Shown piece after piece: positions 50,261-59,941 of a stretch of 64,000 nucleotides of DNA (position 1 is the stretch's first letter; each line of letters starts with the position of its first letter). This DNA is from Naasia aerilata (lineage in GTDB: Bacteria; Actinomycetota; Actinomycetes; Actinomycetales; Microbacteriaceae), in contig NZ_AP027731.1 of NCBI RefSeq assembly GCF_030296595.1, positions 2,108,001 through 2,172,000 of the forward strand. Reading direction: 5' to 3'. Under the pieces are notes generated by a model. That model saw only the letters and a program-made list of their open reading frames with translations. It did no database searches and was not told where the DNA came from. A program made the position numbers and the translations under genes.

Positions 50261-50512
50261 CTAGCCGCCGCTGCCGGGGTGTCCGGGGAAGGGGCGGCCG
50301 TTCAGGCTGAACTCCTCGTCCGGCACGTCGACGTCGCCCTGGTCGTCCGGGCCGCCCGTGCCCGGGAGCAGGTGCACCGCGTCGGCGTCGATGTCCGGGT
50401 CCTCCTTCGCGAGGCTGTCCTGACCGCCCGGCGCGTTGCGGACCTCCTGCTCGCGCTCGGTGGCCGGGCTGTACGCCCGGTCCTTGATCGTCTGTTCCTC
50501 GTCGCTGGCCAT
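50261..50512 (-). CDS. Small acidic hydrophilic protein of unknown function
   Basis: An 83-residue, strongly acidic protein (many Asp and Glu), with no cysteine, no membrane segment and probably little fixed structure. It ends PFPGHPGSGG. Short proteins of this kind are widely annotated as hypothetical in Microbacteriaceae. The ATG at 50512 gives good codon-position bias in this frame. No partner can be inferred. Confidence 0.6.
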   Translation of the reverse strand: MASDEEQTIKDRAYSPATEREQEVRNAPGGQDSLAKEDPDIDADAVHLLPGTGGPDDQGDVDVPDEEFSLNGRPFPGHPGSGG

Positions 50513-50574
50513 GCGTCAACGCTAGGCACGCCGGTCGCGCCCCGTCCACGGCTTGCGCGAGGTCCCCGGACGCC

Positions 50575-51026
50575 TCACAGGGACCGGGCGTAGCAGACCG
50601 AGATCGGGGAATCGACGTAGGAGCCGAAGTTGGGGATGCGCGTGTAGCCCTCCCGCTCGTAGAAGCGGATCGCGTCCGGCTGCTCGGTGCCGGTCTCCAG
50701 CACGAGGTCCGTCCAGCCGCGATCCCGGGCGGCCTCCTCCAGCGCGCGGAGCACGGCGACGGAGACCCCCGACCCCCGCCGCCCGGGAACGACGTACATG
50801 CGCTTGATCTCGGCGCGTCCCGGCCCCAGCTCGCGCAGGGCCCGGCAGCCGAGGGGTGCGCCGGACTCGTCGCGGGCGATGAGGAAGAGGCTGATGTCGG
50901 CGGCCGAGGGCGGCGTGCCGGGTTCATGATCGCTCCTGCCGTAGCGGGCGTCGAGCTCCGCGCGCTGGGCGAGCCGGAGGGCCGCACCGTCGGGGGCGTC
51001 CCAGGGGGAGGGGAGATCGTCAGCAC
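50575..51026 (-). CDS. GNAT acetyltransferase (frame broken at 51004-51008)
   Basis: About 150 residues. The acetyl-CoA-binding stretch MYVVPGRRGSGVSVAVLRALEE carries a variant of the Q/RxxGxG/A motif, and the C-terminus has the DAIRFYEREGYTRI strand-helix of GNAT enzymes. The N-terminal part lies in another frame: adding one C to the C run at 51004-51008 (coding strand) gives SPPPWDAPDGAALRLAQRAE leading into the rest. GTG 51026 is the tentative start. It transfers an acetyl group to an amine that cannot be predicted. Confidence 0.8.
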
Positions 51027-51091
51027 GGTTTCATTCTGTCGGGCGGCGCGCCCCGCCCGGCGCGCTCCGGCCGCCTGGTTAGCCTTCTGCG

Positions 51092-51931
51092 GTGGAACCC
51101 GACCGGTACGGCCCCGACGTCCTGAAGACCGACTGGCGACGGCCGAAGGTGGCGCCCCCTGCGATCGTGGAGGCCCAGCCCGGGCTCGTGATCGAGCTCG
51201 CGGACAACGGCTTCGTCGGCGCCGTGGTCGGTGTCGAGGGACGCATGGTCAAGCTCGAGGACCGCCGCGGCAAGGTCCGCGTGTTCCCGCTCGGTGCCGG
51301 GTACCTGCTGGAGGGACGGCCCGCCGTGCTGAAGGCGCCGGCGAAGCTCGCGGCGTCGCGCGGGAAGCTCGTGAGCGCCTCGGGATCCATCGCGGTGACC
51401 GACGCGAAGGCTCGGGTGGCGCGCGCGAGCCGCATCTTCGTCGAGGGCCGCCACGACGCCGAGCTCGTCGAGAAGGTGTGGGGTCACGACCTCCGGGTCG
51501 AGGGAGTCGTCGTCGAGTACCTCGAGGGCGTCGACCACCTGGAGGAGCTGCTCAAGGAGTTCCGCCCCGACGCAGGCAAGCGCGTCGGCGTCCTCGTCGA
51601 CCACCTCGTCGCGCGCAGCAAGGAGAGCCGCATCGCGGAGGCCGTGCAGAAGGGGCCGTTCGGCGCCCACGTCCTCGTCGTCGGTCACCCGTACATCGAC
51701 ATCTGGCAGTCGGTGAAGCCGGGCCGTCTCGGCATCCGGGCGTGGCCCGACATCCCGCGCGGCATCGAGTGGAAGCACGGCATCTGCCAGGCCCTCGGGT
51801 GGCCGCACGAGGACCAGGCGGACATCGCGCGCGCCTGGCAGCGCATCCTTTCCAGGGTGGACTCCTACGCGGACCTCGAGCCCGAGCTCCTCGGTCGCGT
51901 GGAGCAGCTGATCGACTTCGTCACCGCCTGA
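51092..51931 (+). CDS. DUF3097 family protein
   Basis: A 279-residue soluble protein conserved in actinobacteria. It has an N-terminal beta-rich part (KVAPPAIVEAQPGLVIEL ... RRGKVRVFPLGAGYLLEG) and a Toprim-like middle (RIFVEGRHDAELVEKVWG, VVVEYLEGVDHL, GVLVDHLVARSKESR) with acidic residues in the positions that bind metal in Toprim folds. This suggests a nucleic-acid enzyme such as a nuclease, but no activity is established. Start GTG 51092. Stands alone, with the GNAT gene diverging. Confidence 0.85.
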   Translation: MEPDRYGPDVLKTDWRRPKVAPPAIVEAQPGLVIELADNGFVGAVVGVEGRMVKLEDRRGKVRVFPLGAGYLLEGRPAVLKAPAKLAASRGKLVSASGSIAVTDAKARVARASRIFVEGRHDAELVEKVWGHDLRVEGVVVEYLEGVDHLEELLKEFRPDAGKRVGVLVDHLVARSKESRIAEAVQKGPFGAHVLVVGHPYIDIWQSVKPGRLGIRAWPDIPRGIEWKHGICQALGWPHEDQADIARAWQRILSRVDSYADLEPELLGRVEQLIDFVTA

Positions 51932-51977
51932 GCGCAACCCCCTGTGCGTGCCTCCGGAGCGTGCAGAGGATCGGGGC

Positions 51978-52775
51978 ATGGCATTCACACCGCGCACGGC
52001 CATCGTCACCGGATCCGAATCGGGCATCGGACGGGCGACTGCGGTCGCTCTCGCCGAGGCCGGCATGGATGTGGGCATCACCTGGCTCGAGGACGAGGAG
52101 GGCGCCGAGGCGACGGCGGATGAGGTGCGCGGCCACGGCCGCAATGCGGTCGTCGCTCAGCTCGACGTGACGAAGCTGGAGACCTGCGGCGACGTGATCG
52201 ATGATCTCGCAGAGCAGCTCGGCGGGGTCGACGTGTTCGCGAACGTCGCGGGCACGGGCGACAACGCGCCTGTGCTCGAGATGACGCTCGACCAGTGGCG
52301 GCACACGGTGGCGACGGACCTGGACGGGCCGTTCGTCTGCCTGCAGCGCGCCGCTCGCCTCATGGTGAAAGCCGGCAGGGGCGGACGCCTCATCGCCGTC
52401 ACGAGCGTCCACGAGCACGCCCCGCGAGTCGGGTCCGCGGCTTACACCTCTGCGAAGCACGGACTCGGGGGACTGGTGAAGCAGCTCGCGCTCGAGCTCG
52501 GCCAGTACGGCATCACGGCGAACTCGGTGGCCCCCGGCGAGATCGCGACCCCGATGACCGGGCAGACGGACGAGGATCCGCGGACCAAGGAGCGACCCGG
52601 CATCCCGCTGCGCCGTCCCGGCGACGCCCGTGAGATGGCGGCCGTCATCGCCTTCCTCGCCTCGCCCGCCTCGGCCTACGTCACCGGAGCCTCGTGGGTG
52701 GCCGATGGCGGGATGCTGCTGATGGGACCGCACGGCGGGTCGCACCTGCAGAGCGACGAGTGGCGAGAGGGCTGA
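51978..52775 (+). CDS. Classical SDR oxidoreductase
   Basis: A 265-residue short-chain dehydrogenase. TGSESGIG at residues 11-18 binds the cofactor; S143, Y156 and K160 form the catalytic set (YTSAK). ANVAG and the C-terminal GASWVADGGML are as expected, so it should be active on an alcohol/ketone pair. ATG 51978 is chosen because it opens right before the first strand. It resembles the 3-oxoacyl-reductase/glucose-dehydrogenase-type SDRs. Substrate not known; no operon partner. Confidence 0.9.
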   Translation: MAFTPRTAIVTGSESGIGRATAVALAEAGMDVGITWLEDEEGAEATADEVRGHGRNAVVAQLDVTKLETCGDVIDDLAEQLGGVDVFANVAGTGDNAPVLEMTLDQWRHTVATDLDGPFVCLQRAARLMVKAGRGGRLIAVTSVHEHAPRVGSAAYTSAKHGLGGLVKQLALELGQYGITANSVAPGEIATPMTGQTDEDPRTKERPGIPLRRPGDAREMAAVIAFLASPASAYVTGASWVADGGMLLMGPHGGSHLQSDEWREG

Positions 52776-52813
52776 GGCGACTCGTCCGAGGTCGCCTGTG
52801 AAGGGTGCGGGAG

Positions 52814-53089
52814 TCAGCTCTCGTCGCGGTTGAGGCGGATGCGGATCCGGCCCTCGTAGACGCCGAGGTCGCCGTCTCCCGGTGCAGGAGCGGGCGCGGG
52901 CAGGGAGGTCTGACGCTCCAGCTCGAGCATCGCCTCGTGCCGCGACGGGGCGTAGATCTCGTCGAAGACGCCCATCATCCCGGCTCCGGCGGAGCCGGTG
53001 CGGCGCGACCGCGTCGCCGATCCCCGCGCGGCGAGCGCCAGCGCGAGCACGGCGGCGATCGCCACTCCCAGCAGGATCATCCAGTCCAC
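52814..53089 (-). CDS. Small membrane-anchored protein of unknown function
   Basis: A 91-residue protein with one N-terminal membrane helix (about 3-22) followed by a basic stretch and a soluble tail with a proline-rich spacer and YEGRIRIRLNRDES at the end. It overlaps the end of the phosphoesterase gene by 13 bp and so is probably translated from the same transcript. I do not recognise a named family. Confidence 0.65.
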   Translation of the reverse strand: MDWMILLGVAIAAVLALALAARGSATRSRRTGSAGAGMMGVFDEIYAPSRHEAMLELERQTSLPAPAPAPGDGDLGVYEGRIRIRLNRDES

Positions 53090-53622
53090 GGGAGCATCCT
53101 AAGCGGAGGCACCGACACCGCGGGGGTCACTCCCCGGAGTGTGACGTCCTCGATCCGGCCCTCCCTCAGCGTCAGGGTCAGATACGTGCAGCGGGGCTGG
53201 CGACGGCGGTCCGTGGGTGAGCCGGGATTGAGCAGGCGCAGCCCGCGTGGCGTCGTCGTGTCCCAGGGGATGTGCGAGTGCCCGAACACGAGCAGGTCGA
53301 GATCCGGGTACGCATCGTCCATCCGCCGTTCGCGGCCGGTGCTGGCCCCGGTCTCGTGGACGACCCCGACCCGCACTCCGTCGATCTCGGTGCGCGCCAC
53401 CTCGGGCAGCCGCGCGCGGAGGGCGGCGCCGTCGTTGTTGCCCCAGCAGGCGAGGACACGGCGGGACCGCGACTCGAGGAGGTCGAGGGTCGCGACGTCG
53501 ACCCAGTCGCCCGCGTGGACGACGATGTCCGCCTCCTCGACCGCTGCCCACACCTCGGGAGGAAGATCGCGGGCACGCTTCGGCAGGTGCGTGTCGGCGA
53601 GCAGCAGGAGGCGGTTCGTCAC
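53077..53622 (-). CDS. Metallophosphoesterase, YfcE/MJ0936-like
   Basis: About 181 residues. The metal-binding motifs are in order: ADTHLP, HAGDWVD, CWGNND and FGHSHIPW, the set of the small calcineurin-like phosphodiesterases of the YfcE type. These act on phosphodiesters such as 2',3'-cyclic AMP in vitro. GTG 53622 opens VTNRLLLLADTHLP, at the usual distance before the first metal motif; the longer frame upstream is rejected because it would cross the HAD gene promoter. Confidence 0.88.
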   Translation of the reverse strand: MTNRLLLLADTHLPKRARDLPPEVWAAVEEADIVVHAGDWVDVATLDLLESRSRRVLACWGNNDGAALRARLPEVARTEIDGVRVGVVHETGASTGRERRMDDAYPDLDLLVFGHSHIPWDTTTPRGLRLLNPGSPTDRRRQPRCTYLTLTLREGRIEDVTLRGVTPAVSVPPLRMLPWTG

Positions 53623-53684
53623 GGGTCCATTGTGCGGCCCGTCAAGCCCCTGACCTTGCCCGAGCCCGTTGGTTGACTGGGCCG

Positions 53685-54376
53685 ATGACTGATTCGCCGC
53701 TCCGCGCCGTCCTGTTCGACATCGACGGGACGCTCGTCGACTCCAACTACCTGCACGTCGATGCCTGGGACCGCGGTCTCGCCGACGCCGGCATCCCGGC
53801 GCCCGTGTGGCGCATCCACCGCTCCATCGGCATGGACTCGAAGAAGCTGCTCGAGGCCGTCGCGGGCGAGGCGTCGGAGGAGGATGCCGACCGCGCCAAG
53901 GAGCTGCACAGCGGCTACTACAAAGACAGCACCGACCGGCTGCGCCCCTTCGAGGAGCGCGCGAACTGGTTCGGGCCATCGACGGCATGGGGCTCCGGGT
54001 GGTCCTCGCCACGTCCGCGCCGGAGGACGAGCTGAAGATCCTGCGCGGGGTGCTCGACGTCGACGATGCGGTGTCCGAGGTCACGTCCGCCGAGGACGTG
54101 GGCACCGCGAAGCCCGAGCCGGACATCATCGAGGTGGCGATCGGCAAGGCCGACGTCGGACCCGACGAGGCCGTCATCGTGGGCGACTCCGTGTGGGACG
54201 TGGAGGCCGCCGGTCGCGCCGGCGTCGCCGCCATCGGCGTGCTGTCCGGCGGCTTCGGTGCGGCGGAGCTGCGGGACGCGGGTGCGGTGGAGGTCTACGA
54301 CGACGTCGCAGCGCTGCTCGCGAACCTGGAGTCATCCGTCATCGGCCGCCGGGCCGCTGTCGGACGGTCGGCGTAG
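53685..54376 (+). CDS. HAD-superfamily hydrolase, phosphatase type (frame broken near 53955)
   Basis: About 231 residues. Motif I is FDIDGTLVDSN with the nucleophile Asp, motif II LATSAPEDE, motif III lysine in GTAKPEPD and motif IV VGDSVWDVEA. The helical cap of subfamily I lies between. This places it with phosphoglycolate-phosphatase/beta-phosphoglucomutase-like enzymes; substrate unknown. The frame changes after RPFE: one base is missing at about 53953-53956 (restored: FEGARELVRAIDGMG). ATG 53685. Confidence 0.85.
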
Positions 54377-54386
54377 GGTCACGGCC

Positions 54387-54653
54387 ATGAGTGACAACGC
54401 ATCCGACTCCTCCTCCGAATCCCCGAAGACGAGCGGCGAGACGCTCGGCGCCCGCGGTTCCGACGACTCGTCGAGCGCCGCCAAGGACCCGTCCGAGTGG
54501 GTGACCGGCGACGAGCCGATGACCGGCCCGCAGCGCAGCTACCTCGACACCCTCGCGCGGGAGGCCGGCGAGGAGCTCCCCGCGGACCTCACCAAGGCCG
54601 AGGCGTCGGAGAACATCGACCGCCTCCAGGACAAGACCGGCCGGGGCCAGTAG
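54387..54653 (+). CDS. DUF3072 protein
   Basis: An 88-residue hydrophilic protein. The first half is Ser/Asp-rich and disordered; the second half contains the conserved MTGPQRSYLDTLAREAGEELP core of DUF3072, found in many actinobacteria and proteobacteria. Function unknown. ATG 54387, 10 bp after the HAD gene. Repeats follow the stop directly. Confidence 0.8.
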   Translation: MSDNASDSSSESPKTSGETLGARGSDDSSSAAKDPSEWVTGDEPMTGPQRSYLDTLAREAGEELPADLTKAEASENIDRLQDKTGRGQ

Positions 54654-54657
54654 CGAG

Positions 54658-54843
54658 GATTTCGAGACGCCCGCTGCGCGGGCTCCTCAATCACCCGGGT
54701 GTCCGTGCGGCTCGAGTGTCGCCGTTTCCCGCTGATTGAGGAGCCGCCGCAGGCGGCGTCGCGAAATCCACGGATCCCCGCGGGCGCAACCCGTGGGGCG
54801 GTGGTGATTTCGAGACGCCCGCTGCGCGGGCTCCTCAATCACC
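54658..54843. repeat. Three units of the TTTCGAGACGC/CTCCTCAATCA repeat
   Basis: Units at 54658-54694 (plus), 54733-54769 (minus) and 54806-54843 (plus). The first and third are the same over 37 bp; the middle one has a different central palindrome (GCCGCCGCAGGCGGC) and GTCGCGAAATCC at its end. They fill the gap between the converging DUF3072 and LLM genes. The same family lies at 39810-39920. Confidence 0.85.
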
Positions 54844-54888
54844 GGGGTGGGGGCTCCTCGAACCGGGACGCGCCGGCGCGCCCTGAGC

Positions 54889-55860
54889 TCAGCGGGCGGC
54901 GTCGCGCAGCAGGTCGAGGAGGGGGCGGGCCGCCTCGTCCAGGAACCGCTGCTGCAGGTCGTCGCCGACCTGGACCAGCGCGAGGTCGGTGTACCCGGCC
55001 TCCCAGTACGGCTTCACGGCCTCGACGATCGCCTCGAGGTCGGGCCCGCAGGGGATCTGCTCCGCGACGTCCTCCTTGCGCACGAACTGGCTCGCGCCCG
55101 CAAATCCGGCGGGGGTCGGCAGGTCGGCGTTGACCGCCCAGCCGCCGCCGAACCAGCGGAACTGGTCGTGCGCGCGGTCGATGGCATCGTCGCGGTCGGG
55201 CGCCCAGCTGATGGGCACCTGTCCGATCTTGCGTCCCTTCCCGTCGGTGAGCTCGTTCCAGCTGTCGATGAGCGCCTTCTCGGGCTCGGTGGAGATGAAG
55301 TGGTCCGCGAGTGGGGCGAACCGCTCGATGGACGAGTCGCCCGACACCGCGATGCCGATCGGGACGCCGCCCTCCGGCACATCCCAGATGCGGGCGGAGT
55401 CGACGCGGAAGTAGTTCCCCTCCCACGTGATGAGTTCGCCGGTGTGCAGCTGGCGGATGATCTGAGCCGCCTCCTCGAGCATGTCCTGACGCTGGGCGAC
55501 GGGGGCCCAGCCGTCCCCGGTGACGTGCTCGTTGAGGTTCTCGCCGGAGCCGAGGCCGAGGATGAACCGGCCGTCGGAGAGGATCTGCATGGTCGCCGCC
55601 TTCTGGGCGACGACGGCCGGGTGGTACCGCTGCGTGGGGCAGGTGACGTAGGTGGCCAGCTCGACGCGCTCGGTCGCGTGCGCGACGGCGCCGAGCACCG
55701 TCCAGGCGTAGGGCGCGTGGCCCTGGCTGACGAGCCATGGGGAGTAGTGGTCGCTGGACACCTCGAAGTCGAAGCCGACCTGCTCGGCCGCGACGGCGTA
55801 GCGCACGAGTTCCTTCGGCCCGCTCTGCTCGGTCATCAGGGTGTAGCCGAAATTCGTCAT
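54889..55860 (-). CDS. F420-dependent LLM-class oxidoreductase
   Basis: A 323-residue TIM-barrel protein of the luciferase-like family, closest in layout to F420-dependent glucose-6-phosphate dehydrogenase-like proteins: FGYTLMTEQSGP at the N-terminus, SDHYSPW, GLGSGENLNEH and PIGIAVSGD. These enzymes use the deazaflavin F420 rather than flavin; whether this one acts on glucose-6-phosphate is not certain. ATG 55860 with AGGAGG just upstream. It diverges from the DedA gene. Confidence 0.87.
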   Translation of the reverse strand: MTNFGYTLMTEQSGPKELVRYAVAAEQVGFDFEVSSDHYSPWLVSQGHAPYAWTVLGAVAHATERVELATYVTCPTQRYHPAVVAQKAATMQILSDGRFILGLGSGENLNEHVTGDGWAPVAQRQDMLEEAAQIIRQLHTGELITWEGNYFRVDSARIWDVPEGGVPIGIAVSGDSSIERFAPLADHFISTEPEKALIDSWNELTDGKGRKIGQVPISWAPDRDDAIDRAHDQFRWFGGGWAVNADLPTPAGFAGASQFVRKEDVAEQIPCGPDLEAIVEAVKPYWEAGYTDLALVQVGDDLQQRFLDEAARPLLDLLRDAAR

Positions 55861-55955
55861 GGGACCTCCTGTTGGTTCTCCTCAGCCTTTCCGCGGGGGC
55901 GGTCCCGATCAACCCCCGGCGGGCACGTGGTCCGTCGTCGCCTAGCGTGGTAGGA

Positions 55956-56636
55956 GTGACCCCGCTCGCTGTGCTGGCCTCTGCGTCCTCGACGGTCGGC
56001 GACCTGCACGGGATCGTCGGGTTCGCCGCGCGCCTCATCGACGCAACGGGCGAGCTCGGGGTCGGCGTCCTCGCCCTGCTCGAGACGGTGTTCCCGCCCA
56101 TCCCGAGCGAGGTGATCCTCCCGCTCGCGGGCTTCCTGTCCCAGCAGGGGGAGATGAGCTTCGTCCTCGTCCTGGTGGCCGCGACGGCCGGTGCGTACGC
56201 CGGCGCACTTGTGCTCTACTTCCTCGGCCGGGTGCTCGGCGAGGAGCGCACGGTGCGAGGCCTCGCGAAGCTTCCGCTCGTCGATGAGGGCGACTTCCGG
56301 AGGGCCGCGGGGTGGCTGCACCGGCACGGCAGGCGGGCCGTGTTCTTCGGCCGGCTGGTGCCCGGGGTGCGCAGCCTGATCTCGCTGCCTGCCGGCTCGA
56401 CGAGGATGCCTCTCGGGACGTTCTCCCTCTACACGATCGCCGGAAGCCTGGTCTGGAACGCCCTGCTCGTGGGCCTGGGCGCCCTCCTCGGCACGCAGTA
56501 CGAGCTCATCGACAAGTACTCGAACATCCTCGACATCGTGATCTACGCGGCCATCGGTGCGGGCATCCTCGCCCTCGTTGTCCGCCGGGTGCGGCGCGGC
56601 CGGCGAGGCACGGAGTCCTCCGAAGCCGGCCGGTAG
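55956..56636 (+). CDS. DedA-family membrane protein
   Basis: A 226-residue membrane protein. The LLETVFPPIPSEVILPLAGFL segment and the FFGRLVPGVRSLISLPAGSTRMPLGTF segment, each with re-entrant character, are the DedA/SNARE-associated signatures. Some DedA proteins recycle undecaprenyl phosphate or flip phospholipids. GTG 55956 is the tentative start (VTPLAVLA). The C-terminal tail is very basic. Confidence 0.88.
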   Translation: MTPLAVLASASSTVGDLHGIVGFAARLIDATGELGVGVLALLETVFPPIPSEVILPLAGFLSQQGEMSFVLVLVAATAGAYAGALVLYFLGRVLGEERTVRGLAKLPLVDEGDFRRAAGWLHRHGRRAVFFGRLVPGVRSLISLPAGSTRMPLGTFSLYTIAGSLVWNALLVGLGALLGTQYELIDKYSNILDIVIYAAIGAGILALVVRRVRRGRRGTESSEAGR

Positions 56637-56688
56637 TCGCGTCCGTTTTCCGCTAGGGGAACCCCGGAGCGACTGCGACACTCGAAGG

Positions 56689-58152
56689 GTGGACTTCGCG
56701 GAGCGGTACCGGGTCATCTCGGCCAAGGACCCGCGATTCGACGGCCAGTTCGTCACCGCGGTGAGCTCGACCGGCATCTACTGCCGGCCCTCCTGCCCGG
56801 CGCGCACGCCCCGGCCGGAGAACGTCACCTTCTTCCCCACATCGGCGGCCGCCCATGCCGCCGGCTACCGCGCGTGCAAACGGTGCCTGCCCGAGGCCGT
56901 GCCCGGCAGCCCCGAGTGGAACGCGCGCGGCGGGCTCGCCGCCCGTGCGATGCGGCTGATCGGCGACGGGGTGATCGAGCGGGCGGGCGTGCCGGGGCTC
57001 GCCGCGCACCTCGGCTACACCCCGCGGCACCTCACGCGCGTTCTCACGGACGAGCTGGGCGCAGGTCCGCTCGCGCTCGCCCGCGCCCTCAGAGCGCAGA
57101 ACGCGCGGACGCTGCTCGTCTCCACCGCGCTTCCCGTGACCGACGTGGCCTACGCCGCCGGGTTCGCGAGTGTCCGCCAGTTCAACGACACCCTCCGTGA
57201 GGTGTTCGATCTCACGCCGACGCAGATCCGAGCGCGTGGGCGCGGCCCCGAGACCGGCCCGCCCGGCCGGGTCGACCTGCGGCTCCCGTTCCGTGAGCCG
57301 TTCGACGCGGAGGGGATCTTCACCTTCCTCGCGGCCCGGGCGCTTCCCGGCGTGGAGGTCGCGACGGCAACGTCGTACGGCCGCGCGCTCCAGCTCCCGG
57401 GTGGCGTCGCGACGTTCGAGCTGCGCTGGACGGAGGATCGCGAGCTGCGCCTGTCGGCGACGGTGCACGAGCTGCGCGACCTCCCGGTGCTGCTGGCGCG
57501 CGTGCGGCGGCTCTTCGACCTCGACGCGGATCCCGTCGGCATCGACGCCGCTCTCGAGCAGGGACCGCTGCAGCCCCAGGTAGCCGGAATCCGCCTGCCG
57601 GGCGCCGTCGACGGCGGCGAGATCCTGCTCCGCGCCATCGCGGGTCAGCAGGTGACCGTCGTGCAGGCGATCGGCATGCTCGGCCGGGTCGCCGAGCGGG
57701 CGGGGGAGCCGATCGAATCCTCGCTCCCCGGCGTCGAGCGGCTGTTCCCCTCTCCCGCGCGGTTCGCGGACGAGGTCGGGCACGTCTACCGCGGACCCGC
57801 GAGCCGGCTGCGGACGCTGCAGGAGGCCGCTCGCCGCCTCGCCGACGGCACCCTCGGGCTGCACGCGGGGCTGGACGAGGCGGAGCTGTCCGCGCGCGTC
57901 ACGGCGCTTCCCGGGGTCGGGGCCTGGACGGCCGGGTACACCGCCATGCGCGTCCTCGGCGCACCGGACGTGCTCCTGACGGGAGACGCGGCGGTCCGCA
58001 CCGGCGCCCGGGTGCTCGGCATCCCCGAACCTCTCAGCGACTCGCTGCGCCGGTACGCGCCCTGGCGCTCATACGCCTGCCTGCACCTCTGGCGGACCGC
58101 AGCGCGTGCGGGCCGCCAGGCTTCCCGAACCCGGAAGGAGACCACCCCATGA
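56689..58152 (+). CDS. Ada-AlkA fusion: alkylation-repair regulator/3-methyladenine glycosylase
   Basis: About 487 residues with three parts. The N-terminal Ada domain has the zinc cysteines C32, C36, C63 and C66, of which the first accepts a methyl group from phosphotriesters. Two AraC helix-turn-helix repeats follow (about 80-180, with [17 protein letters not shown]). The rest is an AlkA-like DNA glycosylase with an HhH-GPD motif ([18 protein letters not shown]) and the aspartate in LLTGDAAV. It should sense alkylation, activate transcription and remove alkylated bases. GTG 56689 start. The stop overlaps ogt, so the two are coupled. Confidence 0.92.
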   Translation: MDFAERYRVISAKDPRFDGQFVTAVSSTGIYCRPSCPARTPRPENVTFFPTSAAAHAAGYRACKRCLPEAVPGSPEWNARGGLAARAMRLIGDGVIERAGVPGLAAHLGYTPRHLTRVLTDELGAGPLALARALRAQNARTLLVSTALPVTDVAYAAGFASVRQFNDTLREVFDLTPTQIRARGRGPETGPPGRVDLRLPFREPFDAEGIFTFLAARALPGVEVATATSYGRALQLPGGVATFELRWTEDRELRLSATVHELRDLPVLLARVRRLFDLDADPVGIDAALEQGPLQPQVAGIRLPGAVDGGEILLRAIAGQQVTVVQAIGMLGRVAERAGEPIESSLPGVERLFPSPARFADEVGHVYRGPASRLRTLQEAARRLADGTLGLHAGLDEAELSARVTALPGVGAWTAGYTAMRVLGAPDVLLTGDAAVRTGARVLGIPEPLSDSLRRYAPWRSYACLHLWRTAARAGRQASRTRKETTP

Positions 58153-58648
58153 CGACCGTGATCGGCTTCATGAGCACCCCCGACGGCACCTTCGGCGTCC
58201 TCGCCGAGGAGGGCGGCGCCGTGCTCGCCTCCGGCTGGACGGACAGCGAAGATGCGCTGCTCGCCCGCCTGCGCCCCGAGCGGCGCCCCGCCTCGCTCGC
58301 CCCCGGCTGGGCCCCGGCGTTCGGGAGGCGGTCGAGGCCTACTATTCGGGCGACCTCGCCGCCATCGATCGGGTCCCCGTCGCGCAGTCGGGCGGGCCGT
58401 TCCGCCAGGAGGCGTGGCTTGCGCTGCGCCGGATCGCCGCAGGCAGCCCGCTGACCTACACCCAGTTCGCGGCGGCGAGCGGCCGGCCGGCCGCGGTGCG
58501 CGCCGCCGCGTCGGCGTGCGCGACCAACGCGCCTGCCCTCTTCGTGCCGTGCCATCGCGTGCTGCGTACGGACGGCACGCTTGGCGGGTTCGCCTGGGGG
58601 ACCGACGTCAAGCGCGCGCTGCTCGCGCGGGAGGCCGGCACCCGCTGA
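58149..58648 (+). CDS. ogt: Methylated-DNA-protein-cysteine methyltransferase (frame broken at 58312-58315)
   Basis: About 166 residues. The active-site motif PCHRV carries the acceptor cysteine that takes the alkyl group from O6-methylguanine, and [22 protein letters not shown] is the DNA-binding part. One C is missing in the run at 58312-58315; restored, APGWAP continues as [16 protein letters not shown] 58149 overlaps the stop of the Ada-AlkA gene, giving an adaptive-response operon. The end overlaps the converging acyltransferase gene by 41 bp. Confidence 0.9.
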
Positions 58649-59831
58649 GCTCGCCGTCCCGCCGGCCTCGCTCCCGCACCGCGGTCCCCACGCGCCGGGC
58701 GAGCCGGTGGGCGGGCGCCTCGACGAAGCGCTGGAACAGCGCCGCGACCGCCAGGCTCACCGGGATGCCGAGCAGGGCGACGAGAGGCCACCGCGAGTCG
58801 CGCAGCAGGAAGGCCGCGGTCACGAGCAGCGGCACGTGCACCAGGTACAGGCTGAACGAGACGCGACCGAGCCACTGCGACGCCCTCATCCCGAGCCCGC
58901 GAGCGAACCCGGTGGGGGCGAGCGCGAGCAGGACGAGGCCCGTGGCCCCGACCACGCTGAGTCCGGTGAGCAGCAGCGACGGCAGCGAGCCCTCGGGGGC
59001 GACCGGGCGTGCCAGCCAGGTCGCGATGATGCACACCGCGGACACACTCAGGGCGCCGAGCGTCGCGGGCCGGAACCAGCGGGACGAACGCCGGGCCTCC
59101 GCCCACGCCCGGTAGCGGTCGAGGTTGGCCGCGATGAGGGTCCCGAGGAAGAACGCGGGGAGGTACGACAGGGTGCCGTCCTGCAGTGCGAAGCCCGCGA
59201 TGGTGAGCCCGGCCGCCAGGATCCCGGCGGCCGCCCACCGGCGCCGGACCAGCCGGGCCGCAAGGACGTAGAGGGGGAGCAGGACCGCGAACACCATCTC
59301 CCAGCGGAGAGACCACAGCGTGTTGACGATGTCGAAGGAGTAGCGCGACAGGGTGGCCTCGTCGAACAGGATCGAGCCGTGCACGGTGGTGGCGTTCGCA
59401 TCCGACAGCCAGCTGTGCGCCGTCACGCGTCCCTCCTCGCGAGGGAGCAGCTCGATGAGCCCCGACGCGAGGAGCAGCGCGCCCCACACCGGGAGGTAGA
59501 TGCGGACGAAGCGGGAGGCGAGGAAGGAGCCCCACGAGTAGGGCGCGGTCGAGCGGATCGCGGGCAGGGCCACGACCAGCCCGCTGAGCACGAAGAAGAC
59601 CACGACGGCCTCCTGGCCGGCCGACGCCAGCTTCAGCGGCGTCTCGGTCAGCCACCACCAGAGGCTGCCGACCGTCACGGGCGTCCCCGAGGCGGGCGCC
59701 AGATACGGCTTCGCGATCTCGAGCGTGTGGTGCAGCACAACGACGAGGGCGGCCCACCCGCGGAGGCCGTCGAGGGACAGCAGCCGGCGACCCGAAGGGG
59801 CTGCAGGTGAGGTACCTCGCGCCCCGCTCAC
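58608..59831 (-). CDS. OafA-type membrane acyltransferase
   Basis: About 407 residues, ten or more membrane helices. [20 protein letters not shown] with the key histidine, [26 protein letters not shown] and the C-terminal [12 protein letters not shown] segment are hallmarks of acyltransferase family 3, which move acyl groups onto exported sugars or lipids. GTG 59831 is preferred; the longer frame to 59918 would cover the whole region upstream of the next gene. Acceptor unknown; the sugar transferase at 14605 is too far for an operon link. Confidence 0.85.
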   Translation of the reverse strand: MSGARGTSPAAPSGRRLLSLDGLRGWAALVVVLHHTLEIAKPYLAPASGTPVTVGSLWWWLTETPLKLASAGQEAVVVFFVLSGLVVALPAIRSTAPYSWGSFLASRFVRIYLPVWGALLLASGLIELLPREEGRVTAHSWLSDANATTVHGSILFDEATLSRYSFDIVNTLWSLRWEMVFAVLLPLYVLAARLVRRRWAAAGILAAGLTIAGFALQDGTLSYLPAFFLGTLIAANLDRYRAWAEARRSSRWFRPATLGALSVSAVCIIATWLARPVAPEGSLPSLLLTGLSVVGATGLVLLALAPTGFARGLGMRASQWLGRVSFSLYLVHVPLLVTAAFLLRDSRWPLVALLGIPVSLAVAALFQRFVEAPAHRLARRVGTAVRERGRRDGELSGCRPPARAARA

Positions 59832-59941
59832 GCGACCACGGTAGGTCGGTGCTCCTGGACGGGGGCTCCGAGCCGCCCACAGTGCGCCCCCAGAATGCCT
59901 CCGTACTGTCTGAGCCATCCTCGAGCTGGAAGGACACTCCC

